Below are positions 53,070-61,276 of a DNA stretch of 64,000 bases, one piece after another. The position numbers and the translations under genes are program-made. The DNA is from Metaruminococcus_A sp003150405. Its GTDB lineage: Bacteria > Bacillota > Clostridia > Oscillospirales > Ruminococcaceae. The notes beneath the pieces are model-generated. The model was given only the letters and a program-made list of their open reading frames with translations. It was not told the DNA's origin and did no database searches. The number at the start of each line of letters is the position of its first letter. The stretch's first letter is position 1. The stretch covers positions 295,963 to 359,962 of the forward strand of contig CABUBB010000001.1 of NCBI GenBank assembly GCA_902489745.1. Reading direction: 5' to 3'.

Positions 53070-53945
53070 CTATATTTGCACTTTGGAATACCCCTCCTGC
53101 CGGATATGGTTCCGAAACTGTGCAGGGGAAATTTGGAAGTATTTTTTAAAGACCTTGCTGAAGTAATTGCCACAGGAAAAACCACAGGTCTCCGCAATGG
53201 CGTCAAGATTCATTTCGGTGGAGGTTAACAGGTTGACGGTTTCTTCTATCCGAAGTTTGGTTAGAAAATCAATGGGGCGGCTTCCTGTTTCTTTGTAGAA
53301 TTCCCGTGAAAGGTGATGCTGGCTGACACCCAGATAAGCGGCAACATCGGCAATATTGATTGATGATTTAAACCGTTGTTTCATATAATCTATCGCTTGG
53401 TCAATTTTTTCGCTGTAAGGCGCTTCTTCAGGCGGCTGATCCCCACAGAGACAGCAAAGAAATTGAAAAACAGAGCCGCTCAACAAAAAGGGATTGGTGT
53501 GCCGCTGATGCTTGACATCATAAAAAAGATTCTGTAAGACCTGTATGGATGAGTGGTTGGTAGGCACGGTAATGATTTTGCCATAGGTTTCTTCAATCAG
53601 GCGGCAGTAAGGAGCGACCGTTTCGCCGCTGAACATGATGTAAATGAATTTCCACGGCGCTTCGTTGGCAGCCTCATCAAAGTAATACCGTTCATCTCCC
53701 GGCAGTTTCAGCAAAAAGCCGTCGCCTTTTTTCAGAATGTATTTCCGCCCTCCACACTCCAATGTGCCGCTGCCTGCCAAGGTGTACTGAAAAAGATAAC
53801 CGGGCAGGCGGTTGTGGTTTTCCCAATAATAACTATTCAAACAGCGCTCTTGTACGCCGATTGCGGTGAGCCGGACCACAGGGTTGTCCAAATCCTGTAA
53901 AAAGTGGAATCCGTAATCATCGTTTCGTTCCTGTAACAGACACAT
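53070..53945 (-). CDS. AraC-family transcriptional regulator (adjacent to GH4 gene)
   Basis: A 291-residue regulator: an N-terminal cupin-like sugar-sensing domain (LPGYLFQYTLAGSGTLECGG) and a C-terminal AraC DNA-binding domain of two helix-turn-helices (NIADVAAYLGVSQHHLSREFYKETG and LDAIAETCGFSCGNYFSKVFKKY). Start ATG 53945 is preferred, behind GAGGGGTG; the longer frame adds 15 residues without support. It is divergent from the GH4 glycosidase and probably activates it in response to a sugar. Confidence 0.88.
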   Translation of the reverse strand: MCLLQERNDDYGFHFLQDLDNPVVRLTAIGVQERCLNSYYWENHNRLPGYLFQYTLAGSGTLECGGRKYILKKGDGFLLKLPGDERYYFDEAANEAPWKFIYIMFSGETVAPYCRLIEETYGKIITVPTNHSSIQVLQNLFYDVKHQRHTNPFLLSGSVFQFLCCLCGDQPPEEAPYSEKIDQAIDYMKQRFKSSINIADVAAYLGVSQHHLSREFYKETGSRPIDFLTKLRIEETVNLLTSTEMNLDAIAETCGFSCGNYFSKVFKKYFQISPAQFRNHIRQEGYSKVQI

Positions 53946-53979
53946 CAAAAAATCACCCCTCTGTATCAAAAACTTACAA

Positions 53980-54076
53980 TTGTATTCCAAAGACCAATAT
54001 GATAAATATATTTATAGCAGTTCTTTACCACCTTTATTAATTAAATCTTATCAGAAATTCAAGGTGTTGTAAAGAA
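53980..54076 (+). promoter_or_regulatory. GH4 promoter and AraC-type inverted repeat
   Basis: TTGTAT (53980-53985), 17-bp spacer and TAAATA (54003-54008) form a candidate promoter. An imperfect inverted repeat follows: TTCTTTACCACCTT (54021-54034) against AAGGTGTTGTAAAGAA (54061-54076), separated by 26 bp of AT-rich DNA. It is a plausible operator or leader hairpin. Confidence 0.5.
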
Positions 54077-54103
54077 TCAAAAAAATGCAGGAGGTTGTTT
54101 GAA

Positions 54104-55585
54104 ATGTCTTTTAAGGTTGCATTTATCGGCGCGGGGAGCATTGGTTTTACCAGGGGATTGCTGGCGGATCTGCTGACGGTGCCAGAATTTAAGGAAATTG
54201 AAATTGCTTTTACCGATATTAACCCGGAGAATCTGCGGATGGTGACCGAACTCTGTCAGCGTGATATTGATGAAAATGGTTTAAAGATTAAAATTCACGC
54301 CACCTTGGACCGTCGTGAGGCATTTGCCGGGGCAAAATATGTCATCAATTGTGTTCGTATTGGCATGCTGGAGGCGTTTGCGACTGACGTTGAAATCCCG
54401 CTCAAATACGGCGTTGACCAGTGCGTGGGTGATACTCTTTGCATTGGCGGCATTATGTATGGACAGCGTGGGGTTCAGGCAATGCTTGAATTTTGCAAGG
54501 ATATCCGGGAGGTAGCGGCACCGGGCTGTATTCTGCTCAATTATTCCAACCCCAACGCGATGGTCACCTGGGCCTGTAACAAGTACGGCAAGGTACCAAC
54601 ATACGGCCTCTGCCATGGCGTGCAGCATGGCCATGAACAGATTGCAAAGGCACTTGGCCGAAACAAAGAGGATGTTGACATTATTTGTGCGGGGTTGAAT
54701 CATCAGACCTGGTACATCAGTGTGAAAACAGACGGTGTTGAGCGTACGCAGGATCTTTATCCGCTGATGAAGCAGGCGGAGTTTGCAAAGGATGAAAACG
54801 TCCGGCTTGATGTAATGAAAAATTTTGGCTATTACTCAACCGAATCCAACGGGCATTTATCCGAGTATCTGATGTGGTACCGTAAGCGCCCGGAGGACAT
54901 GGAACAGTGGATTAATTACAGCCGCTGGATTCAAGGGGAAACCGCCGGTTATCTTCGTGTCTGTAAAGAGAGCCGCAACTGGTTTGAAACCGATTTCCCG
55001 AACTGGCTGAAGGAACCGGCAAAAGAATTCAAACCGGAAAATCGTTCCAGTGAACATGGTAGCTATATCATTGAGAGTCTGGAGACCGGCCGGATATACC
55101 GGGGCCACTTTAACGTGATGAACAACGGTACCATTACCAATCTGCCGGATGAATGTGTGGTCGAGGTTCCATGTTACGTGGATTACAATGGTATTTCGGT
55201 ACCCAAGGTCGGAGATTTGCCGCTCGGCTGTGCGGCTATTTGTTCCCAGAGCGTTTGGGTACAGAAACTAGCGGTGGAAGCGGCAGTTCACGGAGATATT
55301 CAGTTGCTCCGCCAAGCGGCGATGATGGACCCGCTGACGGGTGCAGTCTGTACGCCGGATGAGGTCAAACAAATGGTGGATGAAATGCTGGTTGCAGGCG
55401 GAGAATGGCTCCCGCAGTATGCAGAAGAAATTGAACGTGCAAAGGAACGGCTGCAAGAGAAAAAGGTACCGTACCGTCCGGCAAAAGGCTTTACGCTGAA
55501 AACCAAAACCGTTGAAGAAATGGCGGAGGAAAAAGCGAAATATCGGGCGCTGGCGTCCGCCGCGGCCAAAGAAAATGTTGAGTAA
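54104..55585 (+). CDS. GH4 family glycosidase (alpha-galactosidase/alpha-glucosidase type)
   Basis: A 493-residue GH4 enzyme, using NAD+ and a divalent metal in a redox-elimination mechanism. Rossmann motif GAGSIGFTRGL, metal ligands C170 (YGLCHGVQ) and H200 (GLNHQTWY), and VGDTLCIGGI support the call. The CHG and NHQTW motifs favour the MelA/AglA branch (alpha-galactosidase or alpha-glucosidase) over 6-phospho-glycosidases. AGGAGG lies 9 bases before ATG 54104. It is divergent from an AraC regulator and ends in a strong terminator. Exact sugar unknown. Confidence 0.88.
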   Translation: MSFKVAFIGAGSIGFTRGLLADLLTVPEFKEIEIAFTDINPENLRMVTELCQRDIDENGLKIKIHATLDRREAFAGAKYVINCVRIGMLEAFATDVEIPLKYGVDQCVGDTLCIGGIMYGQRGVQAMLEFCKDIREVAAPGCILLNYSNPNAMVTWACNKYGKVPTYGLCHGVQHGHEQIAKALGRNKEDVDIICAGLNHQTWYISVKTDGVERTQDLYPLMKQAEFAKDENVRLDVMKNFGYYSTESNGHLSEYLMWYRKRPEDMEQWINYSRWIQGETAGYLRVCKESRNWFETDFPNWLKEPAKEFKPENRSSEHGSYIIESLETGRIYRGHFNVMNNGTITNLPDECVVEVPCYVDYNGISVPKVGDLPLGCAAICSQSVWVQKLAVEAAVHGDIQLLRQAAMMDPLTGAVCTPDEVKQMVDEMLVAGGEWLPQYAEEIERAKERLQEKKVPYRPAKGFTLKTKTVEEMAEEKAKYRALASAAAKENVE

Positions 55586-55636
55586 GCAAAAACAGACACA
55601 GTGAAAAACGTATCTCTACGCGGCATTCTTAATGGA

Positions 55637-55682
55637 AAAGCAGTAACCGGGAGGCTTTATGCCTTCCGGTTACTGCTTTTCG
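55637..55682 (+). terminator. Terminator after the GH4 gene
   Basis: AAAAGCAGTAACCGG(G)AGGC pairs with GCC(T)TCCGGTTACTGCTTTT in a 20-bp stem with a short loop. Confidence 0.92.
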
Positions 55683-55773
55683 GCCGTTTTTGAGATAGGC
55701 TGCACAGCTATTTTGATTGCCAGTATATCGTTTTGCTCGACCGGTTCGTTTGAAATATCCCAGGAAAGCATAG

Positions 55774-55814
55774 AAAATCAGCCTTCGATCCTTGGATCAA
55801 AGACTGATTTTTTA
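55774..55814. terminator. Bidirectional hairpin before the glutamine synthetase 3' end
   Basis: AATCAGCCTTCGATCC pairs with GGATCAAAGACTGATT (16 pairs including wobbles) around a 2-base loop, with T-rich tails on both sides. It lies about 60 bp after the glnN stop on the minus strand. Confidence 0.8.
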
Positions 55815-55876
55815 GAATGCATTCCATCATTTGGCGAACGCACGGAATGATGCCGTATCCTTCAAAGCAGCCCTTT

Positions 55877-57946
55877 TTATTCGTGCAGCATTTCAAAATA
55901 GGTGGGGAAGGGAAGATATTCTTTGGCGATAATCCCCTCCAAAGAATCGGCTTTGCTGCGGACGGAATCCATCAACGGCCTTAAAGTACCGGCATAATAG
56001 TTGGCTTTTTCTTTCACCGAAAGGAAGGAAGCAGCCTTTTCCAACGCCGTCTCAAGCGTCAACGCTTGAGATGATAGCTGGTCAATTCCACTGGAAACGG
56101 TTTGGAGCAGCCGTTCTTCGGTTTGAATTCCAACCTTCCCCAGCTTTTTCTTCCGTTGGATGCTGTTTGCCAGAAAATCTGCATACCGGAGATAAGATGG
56201 AATGATTTGGTTGTTGATCATATCCAGAAAAACCAGGATTTCTGCGTTAACCCGTTTGATGTACTTATCCATTTTTATTTGATAACGCGAAGATATTTCA
56301 GCCTCTGAATAGATGTTGTATTTTAAAAAGAGCTGGACGGCTTCCGGCTTGACAAAGGCTTCAAATGCTTCAGGAGCGGTCTCGGCTTTGGGGAGACGTC
56401 TCGCTTTTGCCTCCTCCTCCCATTCCGCAGAGTAAGAGTTGCCGTTAAAAATGATCCGGTGGTGCTGCTTAAGCATTTCTTTGAGCAGAGAGTTTAGGGA
56501 AAGATAAAAATCCTCTGCGTGTTCCAGCTTGTCGGCCATATTGTGAAATTGCTCAGCCAGAATGGTGTTAAGCACTGTGTTGCAGACACAAATGGAGTCT
56601 GAAGCGCCGACCATGCGGAACTCAAAACGGTTTCCAATAAAGGCAAACGGGGAGGTGCGGTTACGGTCAGACATGCTGATGCCGGAAAGCGCGAGCAGAC
56701 TCTCTCCCAGTTTGATACTGTTTCCGTTGATAAATTCGTCAATCACACCGGTCAGCTCTTCCCCCAGATGGATGGAAACAATTTTACTGGGCGCTTCTTC
56801 GCCGGCAGAAAGACGCACGTCATTGCTCGCAGTTGCAACAGTGGCACGGATGAGCTCGGCGTATTGATCCACTCCGGATAAAACGGCGGTGATAATTGCC
56901 AAAAACCGTGCGTTCTTGGCGGGCGTGTTGCCATAGCTGAAAAGATTCTCACCGGTATCGGTAAATAAAGACCAGTTATTGTGCTTGCCAGAACCGTTCA
57001 TGCCATGAAAGGGTTTTTCGCTTAAAAAGCAGACGTACCCCATTTTTTTTGCTTCCCGCTGCAGGATTTCACGCACCATAAAATCGTGGTTGGCAGCCAG
57101 TTCAACTTTTTCATATTTAATGACCAGCTCATGCTGGTTGATGGCAGCTTCGTTGTGCTTGACGCTGACCGGCACACCCAGCTTCCAAAGTGCCTGTTCG
57201 ACTGCTTTCATGTAGCGGCCGACATCTTCTTCAATAAGGCTCATATAGTGCTTTTCAACCGATTTAATGAGCTTCTGGCCTACCAGGGTTCGTTCACACA
57301 TCAGCAGGTCGTCCCGGGCGTCCACATATTCCTTTTTTACCAGGAAATACTCCTGCTCAATACCGTCCATCATATTGATTTTCTGGGTGGAAGTATCGCC
57401 GAACAGGCGGAGGAGCCGCAGGAGTTGATCGCTCAGCGCCTTGCAGGAATTTAACAACGGCGTACGTTTATCCAGTGATTCCCCTTTGATGGAGGAGAGC
57501 AGGGTTGGGATACAGAGAACCTTTCCATTGGAGTCCTCTTTGATAAACATGGGGAAGGTGTAATCCCACTTGATTTTACCGCGCGCCTCAAATATCTCCC
57601 GCAGGCCGCCGTTTGGAAAAGAGGAAGCGTCAGCGTCCTCGCCACTCATCAGTGTGCTTTCGGGCAGCTCATAGGAGGTTGTGCCATCGTCAGAAACGGT
57701 CAAAAAGCTGGTCTGCTTTTCGGCAGCCACACCAGTGAGCGGCTGAAACCACTTGGAATAATGGGTTGCGCCTTTTTCCATTGCCCAGTCTTTGGCAGCC
57801 ATTGCCACCTCCTGCGCCAGCGTTTTGTCCAACATGGCCTTTCCGCAGAGTACATCCTGATACTTTCGGTAGCTTTCTTTGGACAGGCGCTCCCGCATGG
57901 TTTCATTACTGAGAATGTTGGTTCCAAAATCGGTGTTCATAGTCAT
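55877..57946 (-). CDS. glnN: Glutamine synthetase type III
   Basis: A 689-residue GSIII, about 250 residues longer than GlnA, forming glutamine from glutamate, ammonia and ATP. Hallmarks are FPNGGLREIFEARGKIKWDYT near the N-terminus, GIEQEYFLVKKE, the glutamate/ATP region HEAAINQHELV (with an N for Q pattern), GMNGSGKHNNWSL, and RTSPFAFIGNRFEFRMVGASDS. ATG 57946 is 5 bases after GGAGG; ATG 57940 is an alternative. GSIII is common in gut Clostridia and Bacteroides. Own promoter and terminator. Confidence 0.94.
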   Translation of the reverse strand: MTMNTDFGTNILSNETMRERLSKESYRKYQDVLCGKAMLDKTLAQEVAMAAKDWAMEKGATHYSKWFQPLTGVAAEKQTSFLTVSDDGTTSYELPESTLMSGEDADASSFPNGGLREIFEARGKIKWDYTFPMFIKEDSNGKVLCIPTLLSSIKGESLDKRTPLLNSCKALSDQLLRLLRLFGDTSTQKINMMDGIEQEYFLVKKEYVDARDDLLMCERTLVGQKLIKSVEKHYMSLIEEDVGRYMKAVEQALWKLGVPVSVKHNEAAINQHELVIKYEKVELAANHDFMVREILQREAKKMGYVCFLSEKPFHGMNGSGKHNNWSLFTDTGENLFSYGNTPAKNARFLAIITAVLSGVDQYAELIRATVATASNDVRLSAGEEAPSKIVSIHLGEELTGVIDEFINGNSIKLGESLLALSGISMSDRNRTSPFAFIGNRFEFRMVGASDSICVCNTVLNTILAEQFHNMADKLEHAEDFYLSLNSLLKEMLKQHHRIIFNGNSYSAEWEEEAKARRLPKAETAPEAFEAFVKPEAVQLFLKYNIYSEAEISSRYQIKMDKYIKRVNAEILVFLDMINNQIIPSYLRYADFLANSIQRKKKLGKVGIQTEERLLQTVSSGIDQLSSQALTLETALEKAASFLSVKEKANYYAGTLRPLMDSVRSKADSLEGIIAKEYLPFPTYFEMLHE

Positions 57947-57990
57947 TTCCCCCTCCATTCGTTGAATGCTTTTCTTGTGCTTCTTTTCTC

Positions 57991-58019
57991 ATGCTAGCAT
58001 AAAAGGGCGCCATTGTCTA
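57991..58019 (-). promoter_or_regulatory. Promoter of the glnN gene
   Basis: On the minus strand TAGACA, 17-bp spacer, TAGCAT, about 45 bp before the start. Confidence 0.5.
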
Positions 58020-58160
58020 TATGAAAAAATGTAGAATCTTACAGGGGAGATCTACTACCAAGCGAAGGCCGAAAAACGAAAACCGATTGGTTCCAACGCA
58101 ACCTTAGAGAAGGAGAGCGGATAAAATGCAGCTGGTGTTATAAAAAGCGGATCGAAATAG

Positions 58161-58192
58161 AAAAAACGGCGCGGAGTTATCCACGCCGTTTT
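58161..58192 (-). terminator. Terminator after the anti-sigma gene
   Basis: AAAACGGCGTGG and CCGCGCCGTTTT pair on the minus strand (one wobble) with a 6-base loop and a T run, 6 bp after the stop. Confidence 0.88.
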
Positions 58193-58198
58193 GGGAGG

Positions 58199-59674
58199 TT
58201 ACTGGACCGGAATTTGAACGCCCCAGATTTCAAATGCAGCTACTTCTGACACATCGATGATTTCCGGGAGGAACCAATCGACGGAATAGCTTCCGTCTCT
58301 CGTAGAACCACCGAAATGATTGCCGCAAGGGACAACATCGCCGTTGGTTAAAATTAATTTTGCATTTCTACAACCTTGAAACTCCATTTTACCGTTGGCG
58401 CAGGTACCATCTATATTTACTTTTGCATTTGTGATATTGAGAGAACGAATGGTGAGCCTGAAATCATCGTATTCCGTACTTACGTTGATTTCCTTTGTGA
58501 TGCTGGATTGATCATAGGACAATGATATTGGAATTTGAAAGGTCTCATTGTTGTAATAGGCTTTGGCAGAGCTATGGATCGAACACATTTGCATATTCTG
58601 GAGTAGTTCCGGCGTAACATTTTCGTCCGTGCTGGTACAAAAACCGAAAACCAGACGTCCGTCACGTCCCTGAACAATTTCGGTGGCGATCAGGTAATCC
58701 CGTTCGCCATTCTCATCGGTGCTGTAAAGTTGAAGCCCCTTTAGAACGGTTTCCAGCGCCTCGTCGTCCGTGCCGGGAACGATGCTGAGGTAAAGCCAAT
58801 CTGCATAATAAACTTCAGGTTCTTCGGAGTCGGTACTTGCGAGAAAACCTCCTCCGCTGGGAATAAACCCAAAATTGTCAATGTAGGCGGTCGGATAACG
58901 CTCCGAAAAATGGATTCGGTTCTCGCCTTCCGGCAACGTATAGCGGTAGGTTTTGTCGGTGCCGTCCCAGCCATCGGGATTTTTAATGTTGACAAATTCC
59001 CCACAGGGAGTTCCCTGTTCCAGAAGCGCGGCAACGTTTGCAGAGGCGAATCCAAGATTATCAAAATAGAAGGAATCCTGATAAAATTTACCCAGATGTA
59101 TGGTGGCGTTACATCCCTCTGCAAGGCTGACGCCGTCCGGAATACCAGCAGTTCCCTCGTATTTTAACAGAGCCGCGGAACTGCCGTCCTCGATTGGAGC
59201 CAATGTGAGATTAGAGGTTTTTCCGTTTTCAAATTCCAGATAAGATTTTTCGAAAAGCCCGTATTCACCGTAAGTCCGGTCTCCGAATTCCCGCAGCAGT
59301 GGGGTTCCGTCCAGGCTTTTTACGGTAATATCAAAATAAGCAATTCTGGCGTCGCCGGTCACCGCATTTACCGTTATGGCAAGGTTGCCGCATATAGAGG
59401 TTGCTCCGTTGGCAACAACACGCCCGCTGTCAATATCTTCGTGGGTGATATTCTCAAAGTGCGAATCATATCTTTCCGAAAGATAACGGTAGGAAAGAAC
59501 GGTACCGGAACAAATTGCAACAGCCAATATGACTGCAATTACAATTCTTGCGGCCCGCGGTATTCTGCGGCGGATTCTACGGTTTTCCACCTGGTATTGC
59601 TGCATATCCAGCAAATGTTCCGGAACGGGCTGGCGGTCAAAGGTTTCTTTAAATAGTTCATGGAGCTGTTTCAC
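58199..59674 (-). CDS. Putative anti-sigma factor, DUF4179-like
   Basis: A 491-residue single-pass membrane protein: a cytoplasmic head of about 40 residues (LHELFKETFDRQPVPEHLLDM, rich in charge), a helix at 41-62 (ARIVIAVILAVAICSGTVL), and an extracytoplasmic part of about 430 residues that is beta-rich. The arrangement resembles DUF4179 anti-sigma proteins of Clostridia. No zinc anti-sigma motif (HxxxCxxC) is seen. The GTG start overlaps the sigma-factor stop by 4 bp. It probably holds the sigma factor inactive until a surface signal is sensed; signal unknown. Confidence 0.72.
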   Translation of the reverse strand: MKQLHELFKETFDRQPVPEHLLDMQQYQVENRRIRRRIPRAARIVIAVILAVAICSGTVLSYRYLSERYDSHFENITHEDIDSGRVVANGATSICGNLAITVNAVTGDARIAYFDITVKSLDGTPLLREFGDRTYGEYGLFEKSYLEFENGKTSNLTLAPIEDGSSAALLKYEGTAGIPDGVSLAEGCNATIHLGKFYQDSFYFDNLGFASANVAALLEQGTPCGEFVNIKNPDGWDGTDKTYRYTLPEGENRIHFSERYPTAYIDNFGFIPSGGGFLASTDSEEPEVYYADWLYLSIVPGTDDEALETVLKGLQLYSTDENGERDYLIATEIVQGRDGRLVFGFCTSTDENVTPELLQNMQMCSIHSSAKAYYNNETFQIPISLSYDQSSITKEINVSTEYDDFRLTIRSLNITNAKVNIDGTCANGKMEFQGCRNAKLILTNGDVVPCGNHFGGSTRDGSYSVDWFLPEIIDVSEVAAFEIWGVQIPVQ

Positions 59675-60153
59675 AGCTTATCACCCTCCATGTGTTCCTT
59701 AAGAGCTTTCCGTGCGCGGCTCAGACGTTTTGCCGCGGCCTGATAGCTGATGCCTAACAACTTTGCAACCTCTTCGAGCGGCAGGTCTTCATAATAGGTC
59801 AGGTAGAGTATGGTGCTGCATTTCTGCGGCATGCGGCGCAGAATATCCAGCAGAAAATTTTCTTCTGTCGGGAACGGTTCTGTGCAGGTTTTCAAAGGAA
59901 CGGTTCTTCGGTACCATGCAGTTTGATACAGGCTTTTCCGCCGGTTGACCGTTGCTTTGATCAGCCAGGCTTTCAGATGTTCTTCATCGTTGAACCTGGG
60001 CCTGTACTTGATAAGCCGCATGAAAACCTCCTGGAAAATGTCTTCTGCGTCGGATTCTTGGGCGGTCTGCGCCCGCGCGAGATGCCAGACCAGTTGCTGG
60101 TATTTTTCAATGATTTGCGCAGGATTGTTCAAATCCAGAGGTGTTTGATGCAT
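59671..60153 (-). CDS. ECF-type RNA polymerase sigma factor
   Basis: A 160-residue sigma-70 family protein with region 2 (ESDAEDIFQEVFMRLIKY, and AWLIKATVNRRKSL for core and -10 recognition) and region 4 (LPLEEVAKLLGISYQAAAKRLSRARKALKEHM). No region 3, hence an ECF factor. GAGGGGGG is the ribosome-binding site. It is cotranscribed with the overlapping putative anti-sigma gene. The regulon cannot be predicted from this window. Confidence 0.9.
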   Translation of the reverse strand: MHQTPLDLNNPAQIIEKYQQLVWHLARAQTAQESDAEDIFQEVFMRLIKYRPRFNDEEHLKAWLIKATVNRRKSLYQTAWYRRTVPLKTCTEPFPTEENFLLDILRRMPQKCSTILYLTYYEDLPLEEVAKLLGISYQAAAKRLSRARKALKEHMEGDKL

Positions 60154-60268
60154 CTTAAACTCCCCCCTCCATCACCCTATACACCCCATAACATTTGCTT
60201 TTTTGACACCGGTAGAAAAATATTTCAAAATATCAAGCAATGTACTGGAAATTTGAAGAAAAACGCGC

Positions 60269-61138
60269 CTATGAACCAATAAAGGATTGCTTTAGATATT
60301 CTGAGGGGGATTTCCCCATGACCTTTTTAAAGACGCTGCTGAAATACAGAGGATCCCGGTATCCCACGGCGAAACCAGTTTCCGATACATTCAATGACGT
60401 TTCGCGGAGCAGGCGCGCCGCTTCGTTGATGCGGATGCGGGTGTGGTACTGATTAATGGAAAGACCGGTTTTTTTCCGGAACACGGTGCAGAGATATTTA
60501 TAGCTCAATCGCATATACAGTGCAATCTCCTCCGAACTGAGCGGCTGACGGCTGTGTGCTTCCAGAAAATCAATGGTTTTCCGTACCGTGATGTCGGCTT
60601 TGTCTCGTTTTTGTTCTTGGTGTGCGGCCTGGTAAAGGTCGGCCAGGAGCTGAAACAAAATTGAATTGACGCGCACGGGACGGAGCGGGCTGGGGGAATG
60701 GTAGATCTCTAAAAGCTCCCGTATCCGCTGTTCTGTTTTCCCGCGTGAGGATGCGGCGTGCTTTGGCAAGGCAAGGTAGCAGCGGTAATCGGAAAGACTG
60801 AGTTCCTGCTGTTTGACGCTGGTGACAAAGTCGCCGTATTTTTGGTATCCATCCAGTTGGCCGGAGGAGGAAAAATGCACATAAAACCATGCGGTACCGG
60901 CTGGTATCACAGCTTCTCCCCAGTGATGGACGCCCGCTTTCAGAAAAAGGAATTCACCTTCCCGTACGCGGTGGGGAGTGCCGTCTTCCACCACCTGTAT
61001 TTCACCGTGAAACAGATAAATTAGGACATGTTCGTCCATGATACGGTCCTGATGGATAAAAGGGTGCTGGGCGGTTACTGCCCCGGCAACACTGATAAGC
61101 GGCAATTCATCAAGCCTTAAACAAATCTCGTGGCTCAT
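60269..61138 (-). CDS. AraC-family transcriptional regulator (adjacent to GH127 gene)
   Basis: A 289-residue regulator with an N-terminal cupin sensor (HVLIYLFHGEIQVVEDGTPHRVREGEFLFL) and a C-terminal AraC DNA-binding domain (SSEEIALYMRLSYKYLCTVFRKKTG, and VSETGFAVGYRDPLYFSSVFKKVMG). AGGAGG lies 6 bases before ATG 61138. It is divergent from the arabinofuranosidase; the intergenic inverted repeat and the absence of a good -35 on the GH127 side support activation by this protein, perhaps by L-arabinose (inference). Confidence 0.9.
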   Translation of the reverse strand: MSHEICLRLDELPLISVAGAVTAQHPFIHQDRIMDEHVLIYLFHGEIQVVEDGTPHRVREGEFLFLKAGVHHWGEAVIPAGTAWFYVHFSSSGQLDGYQKYGDFVTSVKQQELSLSDYRCYLALPKHAASSRGKTEQRIRELLEIYHSPSPLRPVRVNSILFQLLADLYQAAHQEQKRDKADITVRKTIDFLEAHSRQPLSSEEIALYMRLSYKYLCTVFRKKTGLSINQYHTRIRINEAARLLRETSLNVSETGFAVGYRDPLYFSSVFKKVMGKSPSEYLKQSFIGS

Positions 61139-61202
61139 TTTGTTCCTCCTACGATATAGAACCGGAATATTTTCCATGTTTTCTGCCCTGTGGATGATAG
61201 AG

Positions 61203-61211
61203 ATTATACCA
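61203..61211 (-). promoter_or_regulatory. Extended -10 promoter of the AraC gene
   Basis: On the minus strand TGGTATAAT (complement of 61203-61211) matches TGN-TATAAT. It overlaps the first arm of the inverted repeat at 61210-61217. Confidence 0.6.
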
Positions 61212-61247
61212 CAACTCCGTTATAATAAAAAGCAATACAGAGTTGTG
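61210..61247. promoter_or_regulatory. Operator-like inverted repeat with the GH127 -10
   Basis: Perfect 8-bp arms CACAACTC (61210-61217) and GAGTTGTG (61240-61247) are 30 bp centre to centre. TATAAT (61221-61226), the GH127 -10, lies between them, and the -35 is poor (TAGAGA). It is a candidate AraC-family operator covering both divergent promoters. Confidence 0.55.
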
Positions 61248-61276
61248 CCACATAACCAAAACAGGAGGTCAATGCC

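Noticed and set aside
58125..58142. Five-codon frame (MQLVL) after AAGGAG
   Set aside because: Too short, and no promoter or link to a downstream plus-strand gene.
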